Source of the DNA: CAZWVI01 sp964637165
Lineage (GTDB): Bacteria; Planctomycetota; UBA1135
NCBI GenBank assembly: GCA_964637165.1
Contig: CAZWVI010000018.1
Coordinates: forward strand, 1 to 54,708
Direction of reading: 5' to 3'
DNA: 54,708 nucleotides
Below are positions 18,440 to 28,570 of the stretch, piece after piece (the first letter of the stretch is position 1; each line of letters begins with the position of its first letter). The position numbers were made by a program, and so were the translations under genes. The notes under the pieces were generated by a model. That model was given only the letters and a program-made list of their open reading frames with translations. It ran no database searches and was not told the origin of the DNA.

Positions 18440-20212
18440 TTAATTAATTTCAAAAGGCAGGGCTGGGGTGGCCGCGTAAAACTGCGAGCCCGCGCCATCG
18501 TGAATCACTCCCGAAGCGTGCAGATTCATGCCTGCTGCAGCGTTTGGGATATTAAGGTAGGGCGTAACCGCAATTCCATTTGCGGCAATTGAAGATGACA
18601 TTTGCGCGGCATTTCCAATGCACCATTGCACCACGTAATCGTTGCTTACTGGAACTGAAATTGAACCGGCACTCATGCTGCCACCAAATGGCCCACCACC
18701 ACTAGCGCCCATCACCACCGAAACTGTTTGGCCAGCATGACTTGTTGCCCCATTTAAAAAGAAACGAATGTTATTGCCGACTGCAGGATTTCCATCAAGT
18801 GCTAACCAAGATTGATTGTTTGCTTGCAGAAAAATGTTTTTTTCGAGGCCGCCAGCAACTACCTCCAAGTTAACTTGCGCGGACGCATAGCCAGGTGCCG
18901 AAAAAGTGAAATCGTAATTTCCATTTCGAATCCATGAATGCCAACGCCCGGCATTACTCGCGCGACTTTGGCGAGTTTCGCCTTCATATAAATTGAGGCC
19001 GGCAATCGTAAAGTCAGCGTTCAATGGAGCGCCCGTTAGTGCATCGTAAACGTGGCCACTAGCCGGCACTGATTCGCGCAACATTTGCAAATACAAAGGG
19101 CGCGCCCGCTGAATTTCTGCAAGTGATTGCGACCAACTTGGAAAGAAGGTCGTGTCGAGTTCGATTAAGTATGAGAGCGAACCAATTTCAGAGTATTCCC
19201 ATTCGAAATGTTCTCCGCCGGCAGAGGCATAACGGTCCGAATAGTTGGCGGCCGCGGCCAAGCGATCGCGGACTGCCCAAATTGAATCTTTGGCCTCGTT
19301 ATCGATGGTACCGCAGGCAAATGGGTAAAGCACTTCTTGGCCAGATTGATGGACATCAATCACTTTCACGAAATTCATTTGGCGGCCAAAGGCGAGCATG
19401 GTTTGCGTTTCAGGTTCCGAAGCTGCCGAAGGTCCGGCATAGACATCCGAAGATGGGCTATTTGAATAACTGCCACAGTTGGCCCAATCATGCAAGTAGT
19501 TGCGGTTTAAATCAACACCGTAAACTCCACCACCATTGTTGCGACGATTTTTGCGCCACCATTGATCACTATTCCAAACGTGCTCCAAACCATCGGGGTT
19601 CCAAGTTGGTGCAATCCATATTTGATATTCATTTAACCACGCAGTGATTTCCGGATCACTTCCATAGTTTGCGCATAAGTATTCAGCCAAGTCGAGCATG
19701 TGAGCAGGCGTGGCAATTTCACGACTATGATGATTACCCACGAACAAAACATTTTTTTCGTCTTCTGCGATTGCCGGATTGTCCGACAACATAATTGCAT
19801 AAATGTTTCGGCCTTGATGAGTCAGCGAGGTTCCCAGCATTGCATTTAAATCTTGGCGGCGGGCGATGTTTGGATAGTTGTTGTTTAAGTCCAACAACTT
19901 GGCGTTAATTTCACTCCAGTCATAAAAACGCGAATCAAGTGCGCGACCGTTGGCAACAATTTCACGTAATGGCCGCGAGTGCTTTAAAACTTCAAAGCTG
20001 TGGCCGGTTTTTTCCAAGCGTGGCAAATCACTATCGGGAAGAATTATTTCAATGTGTTGGACTGCCGGTGCCAGCGGCTGCAACACAAAACCATTTGCCT
20101 CCAATTCACTAGCGGCACTGGAATTGGGAGCCACCTCAACTGCGACCCACGATGATTGGGCGCTGAGTGGACTAAGCAAGCAAGACAAAAGAAGGATGCG
20201 AGGGAAATTCAC
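18440..20212 (-). CDS. Secreted M14-family zinc carboxypeptidase
   Basis: A 590-residue exported metallocarboxypeptidase. Signal peptide 1-18 ends SPLSAQ. The zinc site is H162-S-R-E165 and H288 (VIDVHQSG); E351 in YLIELDTTF is the catalytic glutamate; WNPDGLEHVW and VDLNRNY supply the substrate-carboxylate contacts. The catalytic domain spans about 90-380. It is followed by a carboxypeptidase-regulatory-like beta domain (SGHVYDALTGAPLNADFTI, about 385-455) and a C-terminal beta-rich region (about 465-590) of unknown function. It begins the exported-protein block. Confidence 0.92.
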   Translation of the reverse strand: MNFPRILLLSCLLSPLSAQSSWVAVEVAPNSSAASELEANGFVLQPLAPAVQHIEIILPDSDLPRLEKTGHSFEVLKHSRPLREIVANGRALDSRFYDWSEINAKLLDLNNNYPNIARRQDLNAMLGTSLTHQGRNIYAIMLSDNPAIAEDEKNVLFVGNHHSREIATPAHMLDLAEYLCANYGSDPEITAWLNEYQIWIAPTWNPDGLEHVWNSDQWWRKNRRNNGGGVYGVDLNRNYLHDWANCGSYSNSPSSDVYAGPSAASEPETQTMLAFGRQMNFVKVIDVHQSGQEVLYPFACGTIDNEAKDSIWAVRDRLAAAANYSDRYASAGGEHFEWEYSEIGSLSYLIELDTTFFPSWSQSLAEIQRARPLYLQMLRESVPASGHVYDALTGAPLNADFTIAGLNLYEGETRQSRASNAGRWHSWIRNGNYDFTFSAPGYASAQVNLEVVAGGLEKNIFLQANNQSWLALDGNPAVGNNIRFFLNGATSHAGQTVSVVMGASGGGPFGGSMSAGSISVPVSNDYVVQWCIGNAAQMSSSIAANGIAVTPYLNIPNAAAGMNLHASGVIHDGAGSQFYAATPALPFEIN

Positions 20213-20240
20213 CCCTCCATCCTACTCGAAAACTCAATTA

Positions 20241-21059
20241 TTAGTTCTTGCTTAAGCTGAAGTAAACTTGGCCGTAGGTGGAGTGAAGAGCTTTTGCACT
20301 CAACATCTCGCCGGCCTCATCAACTAGCATTAATTCCATGTTGAGAGCACTGCCATCGATCATTGAAAAACTAGATGATTGCAATCTACCAACACTGTCG
20401 ATGTCGTAGAACAACGGCAAACCTGCGGTCCAATCGACAAGATTTAAATCAACGCCGTTAATATTTCCGGACACAATGTGGTCAAATTGGTTTATTTCCA
20501 AACTAACTGCCAGCATTGAATCGTCAGGCAATTCCATTTCCCCACTCCACAGGCCGGGAAGTTGATCGCCCACGCTAAAGGTGCCGGGGCCGCCTGAAAT
20601 TACTGCCGAGAAATGGCCAGTGCCGCGAGAATCTCCTCCGACGACTTTTTGATAGCGACCTTCTGCAATCAAACCTCCAGCCCGTAAATCACCCTCAAAA
20701 AAGGTCAATTCATCCTCCCTGATGATTGAGATGGTGAATGCGCCGCTTTCCCTCACCCACGAATAGGTGGTATGGTCCATATCCGACCAATCTGAATCGC
20801 GTGAATCAGCCCCGGCAAAAGCGAAGCCATCTGCGCCACAACGAATGTAGTAAAGGTATTCGGGTTTGGCGGCATCGGGCGAAATCGTGCCAATCCAATC
20901 ACCGGTCAGGTATAAGTTGTCGTAACCGCCTTCTATGGGCGGCCCACCAGAATTTGCTCCAGCACCAGTAGTTCCCCCCTCGCAGGCAAGTAGCGACACC
21001 ATGAGGCTTAGCGGAATTAGCGACTTATGATTAAGTTTCAACAACATTTTCAACAACAT
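20241..21059 (-). CDS. Predicted lipoprotein, paralogue of the next gene upstream
   Basis: A 272-residue protein of unknown function. The VSLLACEGG lipobox makes it a lipoprotein, followed by a Gly-rich spacer. The core repeats the plan of the product of 21106-21954: LTGDWIGTISPDAAKPEYLYYI, a dG-aDsRdsdW segment, DQLPGLWSGEM, SVGRLQSSSFSMIDG and LVDEAGEMLSAKAL all have counterparts there. Two halves each start with a GdWxG or GxWSG strand, as in lipocalin-like internal repeats. Ligand unknown. Confidence 0.75.
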   Translation of the reverse strand: MLLKMLLKLNHKSLIPLSLMVSLLACEGGTTGAGANSGGPPIEGGYDNLYLTGDWIGTISPDAAKPEYLYYIRCGADGFAFAGADSRDSDWSDMDHTTYSWVRESGAFTISIIREDELTFFEGDLRAGGLIAEGRYQKVVGGDSRGTGHFSAVISGGPGTFSVGDQLPGLWSGEMELPDDSMLAVSLEINQFDHIVSGNINGVDLNLVDWTAGLPLFYDIDSVGRLQSSSFSMIDGSALNMELMLVDEAGEMLSAKALHSTYGQVYFSLSKN

Positions 21060-21105
21060 GGGATTAGCAGGGAAGACTCCCCTACCCCCTTATCGGTTCC
21101 CAAAT

Positions 21106-21954
21106 TTAATTAACTTTAGTTAATGTGAATATTACTTCGTTGCCATCACTGAGGCCATAGCCCCCAAGGCGCGTGCCACTTTCATCGACGAGCAGGTGAT
21201 TAATACTCTGCACGGCTCCATCCAACAACTTCATATTTAATGAACCTAGGCGACCAACTGTGTCGTTTTCCAACATCACGGTGAGGCTACTTTGGGTGGT
21301 GTCAAATGCCACATTATCAAAGTTGTAGCTCACAATATTTCCCACTGAATCGATTTCAACATCAACTGGGCGGATGGCACCACTACTATTCACTGCCGTA
21401 CCACTCCAGCTTCCGGCGACTTGATCGGCAATGGTGAAGACACCTGGAGCCGAAAGAACCGCACTGTAGGTTCCTTCTCCTTCTAAACGCCCCTCGTGGA
21501 GCATTAGATAATCGCCGCTAATGGTCCTGCGTCCTACGTCAATAAATCCATCAAAGGTATAAAGGTTGGTGCAATCAACAATAATCATGCTGAATTCACC
21601 GTCTGGCTTCACTTTAGAGTAGGTGTAAACCGTGGGCATAGACCAATCACGAGTTTTAGCATCGGCACCAAGATAAGGGGCACCTGTATCGTCACAACAA
21701 ATGTAGAAGGAATAAGGAAGCTTACCTAAGACATCTGGTACCAAAATTCCAACCCAGTCACCCCTTAGATCTTCAGTTAGAAAATCATCTGGTGGTGTGA
21801 CGGTGCCACCGCCACCAGCGGAGCCTGTGCCTCCACCCCCGCAAGCAAGCAGAGTGAATGCACATACCAACAAGGAAACCGTCAGCAGCAATAGATGTTG
21901 CTGGGGAGCGGTTGCTCCGCCTAAACTGGCAGAGGGGAGTGCTTGCGCGGTCAT
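21106..21954 (-). CDS. Predicted lipoprotein, paralogue of the next gene downstream
   Basis: A 282-residue protein of unknown function with an FTLLACGGGG lipobox and a Gly-rich spacer. LRGDWVGILVPDVLGKLPYS, DQVAGSWSGTAV, TVGRLGSLNMKLLDG and LVDESGTRLGGYGL align with the neighbour 46 bp downstream, so the pair is a tandem duplication that has diverged. It likely leads a two-gene transcript. Divergent from the metalloprotease gene across 253 bp. Confidence 0.75.
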   Translation of the reverse strand: MTAQALPSASLGGATAPQQHLLLLTVSLLVCAFTLLACGGGGTGSAGGGGTVTPPDDFLTEDLRGDWVGILVPDVLGKLPYSFYICCDDTGAPYLGADAKTRDWSMPTVYTYSKVKPDGEFSMIIVDCTNLYTFDGFIDVGRRTISGDYLMLHEGRLEGEGTYSAVLSAPGVFTIADQVAGSWSGTAVNSSGAIRPVDVEIDSVGNIVSYNFDNVAFDTTQSSLTVMLENDTVGRLGSLNMKLLDGAVQSINHLLVDESGTRLGGYGLSDGNEVIFTLTKVN

Positions 21955-22128
21955 TGAGGCTTCTTAAAGTGAAGGTGCTAGTTAGAGGGCAACCAAAAGT
22001 CGCCTAGTGTCCAATTATTTTAAGCGCTAAATACAAACTCTCAAATGCAAAATGCGCAATATTTTCTCTGCTATTCCTTTATTTCACGGAACTAAGGTAA
22101 ATTTCTCACCGTCACCCATTTTCTTTCA

Positions 22129-22157
22129 ATACCAAGTTACTGACACTTTGGTATAAA
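22129..22157 (+). promoter_or_regulatory. Extended -10 promoter with overlapping inverted repeat
   Basis: TGGTATAAA at 22149-22157 matches an extended -10 (TGn-TATAAA), about 50 bases before ATG 22208. The inverted repeat ATACCAA (22129-22135) and TTGGTAT (22148-22154) overlaps it and could be an operator. There is no good -35. The rest of the 21955-22207 interval holds nothing else that can be named. Confidence 0.4.
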
Positions 22158-22207
22158 TAGTAAGTAGAAAAGAAGTTAATTCCACCCGAACCACCCCCAC
22201 TCAGCCC

Positions 22208-25105
22208 ATGATCCTCGCAATCCCCTTGCTGCTAAGTGCAGCGCTTAGCCCACAAATCACTTCCCAGACTCCTCAGCTAGAAGCTTGGGAGCTCGTAACT
22301 GGCTCAAATTGGCGGCTACGCCAAGACCCTGCCACCGGAACTGCCCGTTTTCTTTATGGCGGCTCTAAGGCGGCAACTTTTGCCCCTTCCTCCGACCCTG
22401 AGTGGTTCGAGTTAGGTCGCCAAGCACTTGACGCAGCCTTCCCATTATTTTCCATTGCCGACCAAACTCTAGTGGACGAGGAAGTAATCCACTTACCGCT
22501 GGCCCAAATCGGTGGCCAGAACAAGATGGCGGTGCATTTTACGCAGAAACAACAAGGTGTTCGGCTTGTTCGCGGCGGTTGCTCAGTGCTTTTTGCCGAA
22601 GATGGAACTCTGTTGGCAATCGACACCACTGGCTTGCCCGGGATTGAGAATTTCTCAACCGCGCCACTCGTTGACCAATACACTGCAATCAGTATTGCGA
22701 ACACTCGCTTCGTCAGCGACAACCAACGACGCGCGGAAAGTATTGAACTTCCTGAGCTTGTAATCATCCGCCACCAGCCAGGCAAAACGGCTGAGCCGCG
22801 CCTTGCTTGGTCAATTGAAATGCGCGCTGAATCGGGCAGTGTTGTTCCGGTCGGCAAGCGTATTTTTGTCGCTGCTGATAACACTCTTCCTGAAGTACTA
22901 CAAGTTGATGAGTTAGTTCACCATCAACAAGTAAGCGGCAATGTTCAAGCTTGGGCCAGCCCAGGAACTTTGCCTGATATGTCTTCAAACCCTGAAGCAT
23001 TATTTACCATGGCCGACATGACGGTTACTTCACCAGCAGGTAACACCACCACCGACAGCAATGGTGATTTTTCAATCGCGACTTCGGGAACTAGTGCCGT
23101 CGATGTGACGATGAAGTTCACCGGAACTTGGGCACGGGTGCTGGACGACAGCGGTGCCGAATACAGCATCACCACCAGCCTCACTCCCGGCAACCCCAAA
23201 AACATTGCGATGAACCCTAGTAAAGGGGCAGCTGATACTTCTGAAGCCAACGCCTTCCGCGGACTCGGCGACTTCCATGATTGGGTCAAGGCACAAAATC
23301 CTAGCGACACCAAAATGGATTTTCGGGCAACTGCCAACGTGATGCTGTCATCGACTTGCAATGCTTACTACAACGGTAGTTCAATTAATTTTTACGCTGC
23401 CGGTGGCGGTTGCAACAACACCGCCTACTCGACGATTGTTGCCCACGAACATGGACACTGGGCAAACGACAAGTATGGTTCAGGAAATGGTAGTGATGGT
23501 TTTGGAGAGGGCAATGCCGACGTTTACTCAAACTACATTTACGACACCCCAATCACCGGCGAATACTTTTTCACTAGTGGCGGTTACATTCGTACCGGCC
23601 TGAACACCCGCCAATACTGCGGCGATGGCAACGGTGGTTGCTACGGCCAAGTTCACGCTGATGGTGAAGTGCTAATGGGCGCGCTGTGGAAAGTCCGTGA
23701 CCGGTTAAACAACACCCTCGGCAACGCCGCCGGTGATGCAGTTTCTGACATGCTGCACTCAGCTTGGATGAACGGCTACAACGATGGCCAAATCCACAGC
23801 ATTGTTGAAGAACACTGGCTTGCTCTTGACGACACCGATGGCAACATTTGGAACGGTACTCCAAACTTCCAAGACATTGATAACGGTTTCCGTGATCAAG
23901 GTTTTCCAGGCGTTGACTTGCAATTGATTGATATCGTGCATACCCCACTTGGCGATACCCAAAATGAAGCTGGCCCCTACCTAGTTGATGCGCAAATTTC
24001 ATCATGGGTTGGCGCAACAATTACTGGCGCTGAAGTTCTTTACTCAGTTAATGATGGCCCTGAGCAAACACTCAACATGAGCCAAAGTGGCGCTACTTGG
24101 TCAGCAAATATCCCTGGCCAAATTTCACCGGCGAAAGTTGAATACCACATCTTGGCCCACGATAGCGTTGGCAACAACGTGCAGGACCCACGCACTGGTG
24201 AGTACTCATTCATCGTTGGTGTTGTAACCCGCCTCTACTTCAACGATTTTGAAGCAAGCACTAATGAAGGTTGGACCCACGGACAAATCGCGACCCAAGA
24301 TGATTGGCAGCGCGGAACTCCAACTGGGGCATCTGGAACTAACTCATGGGGAGTTGCCTGGCAAGACCCGAACACTGCCTACAGCGGTTCCAAATGTTGG
24401 GCCAATGACCTTGGCAATAGCGGTTGGAACGGCTCTTACATGCCGGATGTAAATAACTGGCTGGAATCAGCAAGCATTGATTGCACTGGTGCCATTGGGG
24501 TTAAGTTACGCTTCCAACGCTGGCTTTCTGTTGAGCAAGGCATTTACGACAATGCGCGCATCTACGTCAACGGTAGTTTGGCATGGGAAAACCCTAGCGG
24601 TACCCACATTCAAGAAACTGGCTGGAGTGAACAAGAAATTGATATCTCCAATTGGGCTGACAATAATTCTTCAGTGAAAATCAAATTTACTCTCGAATCT
24701 GACGCAGGTCTAGAGCTTGGCGGATGGGCGATTGATGACCTTGAGTTGTTAACCATTGGCTCAGTACCTGGCGGCTCCAACACAATTGTCCTAACTGGAC
24801 CGACCACCGCCTTTGCTGGCACTAGCTTGCCCTACGACATTAACTCGGCACCGGCCAACTCGATGTTCTGGTTTGCGTGGTCAACAAACTTAAATGGAAG
24901 TGTGGTCAATGGTCATAGCTTCGACCTTGGCGCTCCCTTAAGTGTCGCGCTACAAGGCACGACTGATGCCGCTGGCACTGCTAGCATTACCACTCCAGTA
25001 TTACCTCCAACATCTTCTGGAATGGTAATCCACCTCGAAGTCGCCGCACAAGATAGTTCTGGCGCTTTGTTTGACTCAAACTCAATTAGTTTGACCGTCC
25101 TCTAA
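22208..25105 (+). CDS. Secreted M36/fungalysin-like zinc metalloprotease
   Basis: A 965-residue exported protease. A short signal (to about residue 18) precedes a propeptide of the FTP/PepSY type (about 35-240; KMAVHFTQKQQGVRLVRGG). The zinc site is H413-E414-x-x-H417 in AHEHGHWAND, with E434 in GFGEGNADVYS as the likely third ligand. After the catalytic domain (about 300-575) come an Ig-like domain that starts with TPLGDTQNEAGPY, a jelly-roll domain (about 678-850, ending GGWAIDDLELL), and a C-terminal beta domain (about 857-965). The last three are repeated in the next gene's product, 4 bp downstream, so the two are one transcript. Confidence 0.85.
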   Translation: MILAIPLLLSAALSPQITSQTPQLEAWELVTGSNWRLRQDPATGTARFLYGGSKAATFAPSSDPEWFELGRQALDAAFPLFSIADQTLVDEEVIHLPLAQIGGQNKMAVHFTQKQQGVRLVRGGCSVLFAEDGTLLAIDTTGLPGIENFSTAPLVDQYTAISIANTRFVSDNQRRAESIELPELVIIRHQPGKTAEPRLAWSIEMRAESGSVVPVGKRIFVAADNTLPEVLQVDELVHHQQVSGNVQAWASPGTLPDMSSNPEALFTMADMTVTSPAGNTTTDSNGDFSIATSGTSAVDVTMKFTGTWARVLDDSGAEYSITTSLTPGNPKNIAMNPSKGAADTSEANAFRGLGDFHDWVKAQNPSDTKMDFRATANVMLSSTCNAYYNGSSINFYAAGGGCNNTAYSTIVAHEHGHWANDKYGSGNGSDGFGEGNADVYSNYIYDTPITGEYFFTSGGYIRTGLNTRQYCGDGNGGCYGQVHADGEVLMGALWKVRDRLNNTLGNAAGDAVSDMLHSAWMNGYNDGQIHSIVEEHWLALDDTDGNIWNGTPNFQDIDNGFRDQGFPGVDLQLIDIVHTPLGDTQNEAGPYLVDAQISSWVGATITGAEVLYSVNDGPEQTLNMSQSGATWSANIPGQISPAKVEYHILAHDSVGNNVQDPRTGEYSFIVGVVTRLYFNDFEASTNEGWTHGQIATQDDWQRGTPTGASGTNSWGVAWQDPNTAYSGSKCWANDLGNSGWNGSYMPDVNNWLESASIDCTGAIGVKLRFQRWLSVEQGIYDNARIYVNGSLAWENPSGTHIQETGWSEQEIDISNWADNNSSVKIKFTLESDAGLELGGWAIDDLELLTIGSVPGGSNTIVLTGPTTAFAGTSLPYDINSAPANSMFWFAWSTNLNGSVVNGHSFDLGAPLSVALQGTTDAAGTASITTPVLPPTSSGMVIHLEVAAQDSSGALFDSNSISLTVL

Positions 25106-25109
25106 ACAC

Positions 25110-27347
25110 ATGCAAAAACTCCCCACTCTTCTTTGCTTGCTCGCATTCGCTAGTGTCCTGCCTGCGCAGGGCAACGGCGCGACATTGCTAGCAAAGGTTA
25201 AGCAATACTCGGAATACAACGACATTTGGGGCTACACCGCTCCTAATGGCGATGAATACGCAATTGTTGGCACTACCACCGGTACTGCTTTTTACAACTG
25301 CACCGACCCGACTGCACCTTACAACGTTGGCTTCATCAATGGCCCCAATTCAATTTGGCGCGACATGAAAACTTACGATCACTACGCCTACATTGTTACC
25401 GAAGGCGGTGGCGGCGTGCAGATTGTTGACTTGGCCAACCCTGAAAACCCTAGTTTGGTGAAGACTTGGGGAACTAACAACTGGACTAACGCCCACAACA
25501 TTCAAATCGATGTTGCTGATGCCAAGGCCTATGTGTGTGGCACCAACAAGGGGCTGCGGGTGCTTGATTTAAGTAACCCCACCACTCCAAGTTTGTGGGC
25601 AACCAAAAGTTCGCCTTACATTCATGACTTGCATGTGCAAGACGGCTTCGCTCACCTTGGTGAAATTTACGACGGCAAGTACCGCATCTCTACGGTGCAA
25701 TCAAACTTCCCGACTAAAGACACAATCACCACACCGGGAGTTTTTACTCACAGCACTTGGGTAAATGCCAACAACACTGTTTGTGTAACTACTGATGAAG
25801 TTAACGGTGGCTCAATTGCCACTTACGATATTTCCAACATGAACAACATTCAACACTTGGACACTTGGACTTTAAACGCCAACTCCATCGTGCATAATGC
25901 ATTCATCATTGGCGATAAAGTTTTTGCTTCGTGGTACACCGAAGGTTTTGTGTGCGCGGACATTTCCGATCCGAGCAACATTAATTTCTTAGCTTCATAT
26001 GACACATCATCATATGGTTCAGGCAGTGGCTACCACGGCGCTTGGGGTTGTTACCCATTCTCACCTTCGGGAGTGGTTTACATTTCTGACATTGAGGAAG
26101 GATTTCACATTCTGCAAGTAGACGGTCCAAGCTTTGAGTTTGCCCACTCACCACTTGGCAATACCCAGAATGAAGCTGGTCCTTACACCGTAAACGCTAA
26201 TTTGATTTCGGTTAAGCCCAACGCTTCAACCGCTTCGGCGCAACTCTGGTACCGCGTGGATAGTGGGTCTTGGCACACCGCTGCGATGACTGCAACCGGC
26301 AATGGTGATGAGTGGACTGGCGATTTGCCAGGCACCCCAGCACCAAGTGTGGTTGAGTATTACATTCATGCCACCGATAGTGCTGGCAATAGTGGTTGGC
26401 TGCCAGAAACTTCTTACCCCGGCGATGATGTCTTTTCATTCGCCGTGGGCCAACTAAATGTTGTTTACACAAATGACTTTGAAGGTTGGACTGACGAGGG
26501 TTGGACTCATGGCACCATTAAGGGTGCCGACGATTGGCAACGTGGCGCGCCGCAAGGCAAGTCCGGAGATTCAAGTCGCCACGAAGGCACATCTTGGTAC
26601 GACCCGCCCACTGCCGTTTCTGGCGGGCTATGCTGGGGCAATGACCTTGGCAATGGCAGTAATGGCTCCTACCCATCGAACGTCAATAATTGGCTCGAAT
26701 CTCCAAGCATTGATTGCAGTGGCAAGACCAACACCAAGTTGATTTTTCAACGTTGGTTAAGTGTCGAAGCTGCGCCTTACGATAGTGCGCGAATTTTGGT
26801 TAACGGCAACGTCGTCTGGGAAAACCCAGTCGGTTACGGCGGCGACGCTTTCCACATCATTGATTCATCGTGGCGGCAACAGACCATCGACATTGCTCAA
26901 TGGGCTGATGGCAAGTCAAACGTGAAGGTGCGCTTCGAAATGAATTCCGATCAAGTGATGGAACTTGGTGGTTGGAACATTGATGACTTTGAAATCATTT
27001 CATTGCAAGGTTTGGATCCGACCGACACCATCAACTTAACTGGCCCAGCGAGTGTGAACGCCGGTTCATCAGCAACGCTTAGCATTGATAGTGCGCCAGC
27101 AAATGCCCCATTGTGGGTATTGTGGTCATTCAAGAACAATGGCTCATCAATTAGTGGGCATAGCTTTGACATTGGTTGGCCAATGAATGTTGGTGCTCAG
27201 TTAAACGCTGATGCTGCTGGCGCGGCCGGACTTAATACTCCGAACATGCCTGGTTCAATTGCTGGACGCACCCTCTACTTAGAAGTTGCTGCGACTGATA
27301 ACGGTAACGTGTTTGACAGTAACTTACTGTCTATCGACATTCTGTAA
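25110..27347 (+). CDS. Secreted LVIVD-propeller protein (choice-of-anchor B type)
   Basis: A 745-residue exported protein. Signal peptide 1-19 ends LPAQG. Residues about 25-335 are an LVIVD-repeat beta-propeller of the choice-of-anchor B kind: YTAPNGDEYAIVGTTTGTAF, GGVQIVDLANPENPSLV and LRVLDLSNPTTPSLW are successive blades. From about 341 (SPLGNTQNEAGPY) the three C-terminal domains match the metalloprotease product (jelly roll about 452-635, terminal domain about 640-745). There is no catalytic motif; it may bind a surface or the protease's substrate. Its 3' end overlaps the convergent glycosyltransferase gene by 17 bp. Confidence 0.82.
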   Translation: MQKLPTLLCLLAFASVLPAQGNGATLLAKVKQYSEYNDIWGYTAPNGDEYAIVGTTTGTAFYNCTDPTAPYNVGFINGPNSIWRDMKTYDHYAYIVTEGGGGVQIVDLANPENPSLVKTWGTNNWTNAHNIQIDVADAKAYVCGTNKGLRVLDLSNPTTPSLWATKSSPYIHDLHVQDGFAHLGEIYDGKYRISTVQSNFPTKDTITTPGVFTHSTWVNANNTVCVTTDEVNGGSIATYDISNMNNIQHLDTWTLNANSIVHNAFIIGDKVFASWYTEGFVCADISDPSNINFLASYDTSSYGSGSGYHGAWGCYPFSPSGVVYISDIEEGFHILQVDGPSFEFAHSPLGNTQNEAGPYTVNANLISVKPNASTASAQLWYRVDSGSWHTAAMTATGNGDEWTGDLPGTPAPSVVEYYIHATDSAGNSGWLPETSYPGDDVFSFAVGQLNVVYTNDFEGWTDEGWTHGTIKGADDWQRGAPQGKSGDSSRHEGTSWYDPPTAVSGGLCWGNDLGNGSNGSYPSNVNNWLESPSIDCSGKTNTKLIFQRWLSVEAAPYDSARILVNGNVVWENPVGYGGDAFHIIDSSWRQQTIDIAQWADGKSNVKVRFEMNSDQVMELGGWNIDDFEIISLQGLDPTDTINLTGPASVNAGSSATLSIDSAPANAPLWVLWSFKNNGSSISGHSFDIGWPMNVGAQLNADAAGAAGLNTPNMPGSIAGRTLYLEVAATDNGNVFDSNLLSIDIL

Positions 27348-28548
27348 GTTCGCTTAACAATTCAGCATAACGCGCCGCCGCCGCTCCCCATGAGTGGTGG
27401 CGGCGCATCACTTCCCGCCCCGCTTTTCCAAGTTGGGCGGATTTTTTTTGATCTTTTAATAGTTGAACGGCGGCCGCGACTAACTCTTTATTTGTGGCGG
27501 CTTGAACTAATAAGTTGGCGGCATCTGGATGCAACGCCGAAGCGGTGTCAGGGCTGGTGATAACCGCGCGACCACAGGCCATAGTTTCTAGAATTTTATT
27601 TTTTATGCCAGCACCAAAGCGCATTGGTGCAAGTAAAAATTGACTCGAGTTAATAATCGGAGTTAGGTCAGGCACTTCACCAGTAACTTCAACACCTGGC
27701 AAATTATTTAATGCGCGCACCTCTGGAAGTGGATTAGTTCCAACCACAATTAAATGCGCCGCGGGCACTTGTTGGCGAATTTTTGGCAGCAATTCAGTTG
27801 CCGAACGAATCGCGGAATCAACATTTGGCAAAAAATCCATGTTGCCAAAGATAAGCATCCGACCGGCTTGTGGTGGATTAGTTTCTATCGGGGCAAACTG
27901 TTCAGTATCGACCCCGTTGGCGATAACTTCAACTTCCGCAGTGGGGTTCATTTTGCGCAATGCATTTTGGTCGTCTGGAGAAACCACCGTTGCCAGCGAA
28001 TAATTGGCCAAGGAAAAGCTTTCAATATCTCTAAAGCGGCGTACTAGTTGTTGGATTCGCAAAGCACTTAATTCGAAGAACTTTTTACTGGCCAACTGAC
28101 GCTCGTAAAAGAGCGTACGACTATCGCAAATGTCGAGTAGACTCGGAATTTCACGACTAGCCTCGGCGAAGAGCACTTCGACCCAGGGATCGAAAATATA
28201 TGCCACATCGAGTTGGTGGTGTTCCCGTAATTCCACCACTTTTGCTTTAACTTGTTGCCCGAAGCCCGGATATTCAGCAAGCAATGAATTGGCACCATTC
28301 ATTCCAAGATTTGTTTTTATGCGGCCTAACAAATTGCGCGGCGGAAAATCAAGGCAATGAATGCTGGTAAATAGGTTGTGCTTTTGCAAATCAGTCAAGC
28401 ATTTCCTTTGGTCCAAGTTATTGCACAAAGCCAACAGATGAACTTCATGACCGGCCGCCTTTAAATGCTTAAAAATATGCAGGATGCGCAGGTGGTACCC
28501 CTCCGTGATTGGCCAAGGCAAACCACGGTAAGCAAGCAGGATGTTCAT
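27331..28548 (-). CDS. Family 4-type glycosyltransferase
   Basis: A GT-B glycosyltransferase of 405 residues, using a nucleotide sugar on an unknown acceptor. The N-terminal acceptor lobe starts NILLAYRGLPWPITEGYHLR; the donor lobe has MLIFGNMDFLPN, VVGTNPLPEVRAL, and the APMRFGAGIKNKILETMACG block with the conserved Glu for donor binding, then VITSP. The pattern is close to the glycosyltransferases often annotated as PEP-CTERM/exopolysaccharide associated, but no such locus is visible here. It lies 22 bp after the HMG-CoA-lyase-like gene. Confidence 0.87.
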   Translation of the reverse strand: MNILLAYRGLPWPITEGYHLRILHIFKHLKAAGHEVHLLALCNNLDQRKCLTDLQKHNLFTSIHCLDFPPRNLLGRIKTNLGMNGANSLLAEYPGFGQQVKAKVVELREHHQLDVAYIFDPWVEVLFAEASREIPSLLDICDSRTLFYERQLASKKFFELSALRIQQLVRRFRDIESFSLANYSLATVVSPDDQNALRKMNPTAEVEVIANGVDTEQFAPIETNPPQAGRMLIFGNMDFLPNVDSAIRSATELLPKIRQQVPAAHLIVVGTNPLPEVRALNNLPGVEVTGEVPDLTPIINSSQFLLAPMRFGAGIKNKILETMACGRAVITSPDTASALHPDAANLLVQAATNKELVAAAVQLLKDQKKSAQLGKAGREVMRRHHSWGAAAARYAELLSELTECR

Positions 28549-28570
28549 CAGCGCTTTTTACGAGAACTCT

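Noticed and set aside
19123..19647. 174-codon plus-strand open frame
   Set aside because: Antisense to the M14 catalytic domain; basic, unstructured product.
22354..22884. 176-codon minus-strand open frame
   Set aside because: Antisense to the metalloprotease propeptide, no recognisable features.
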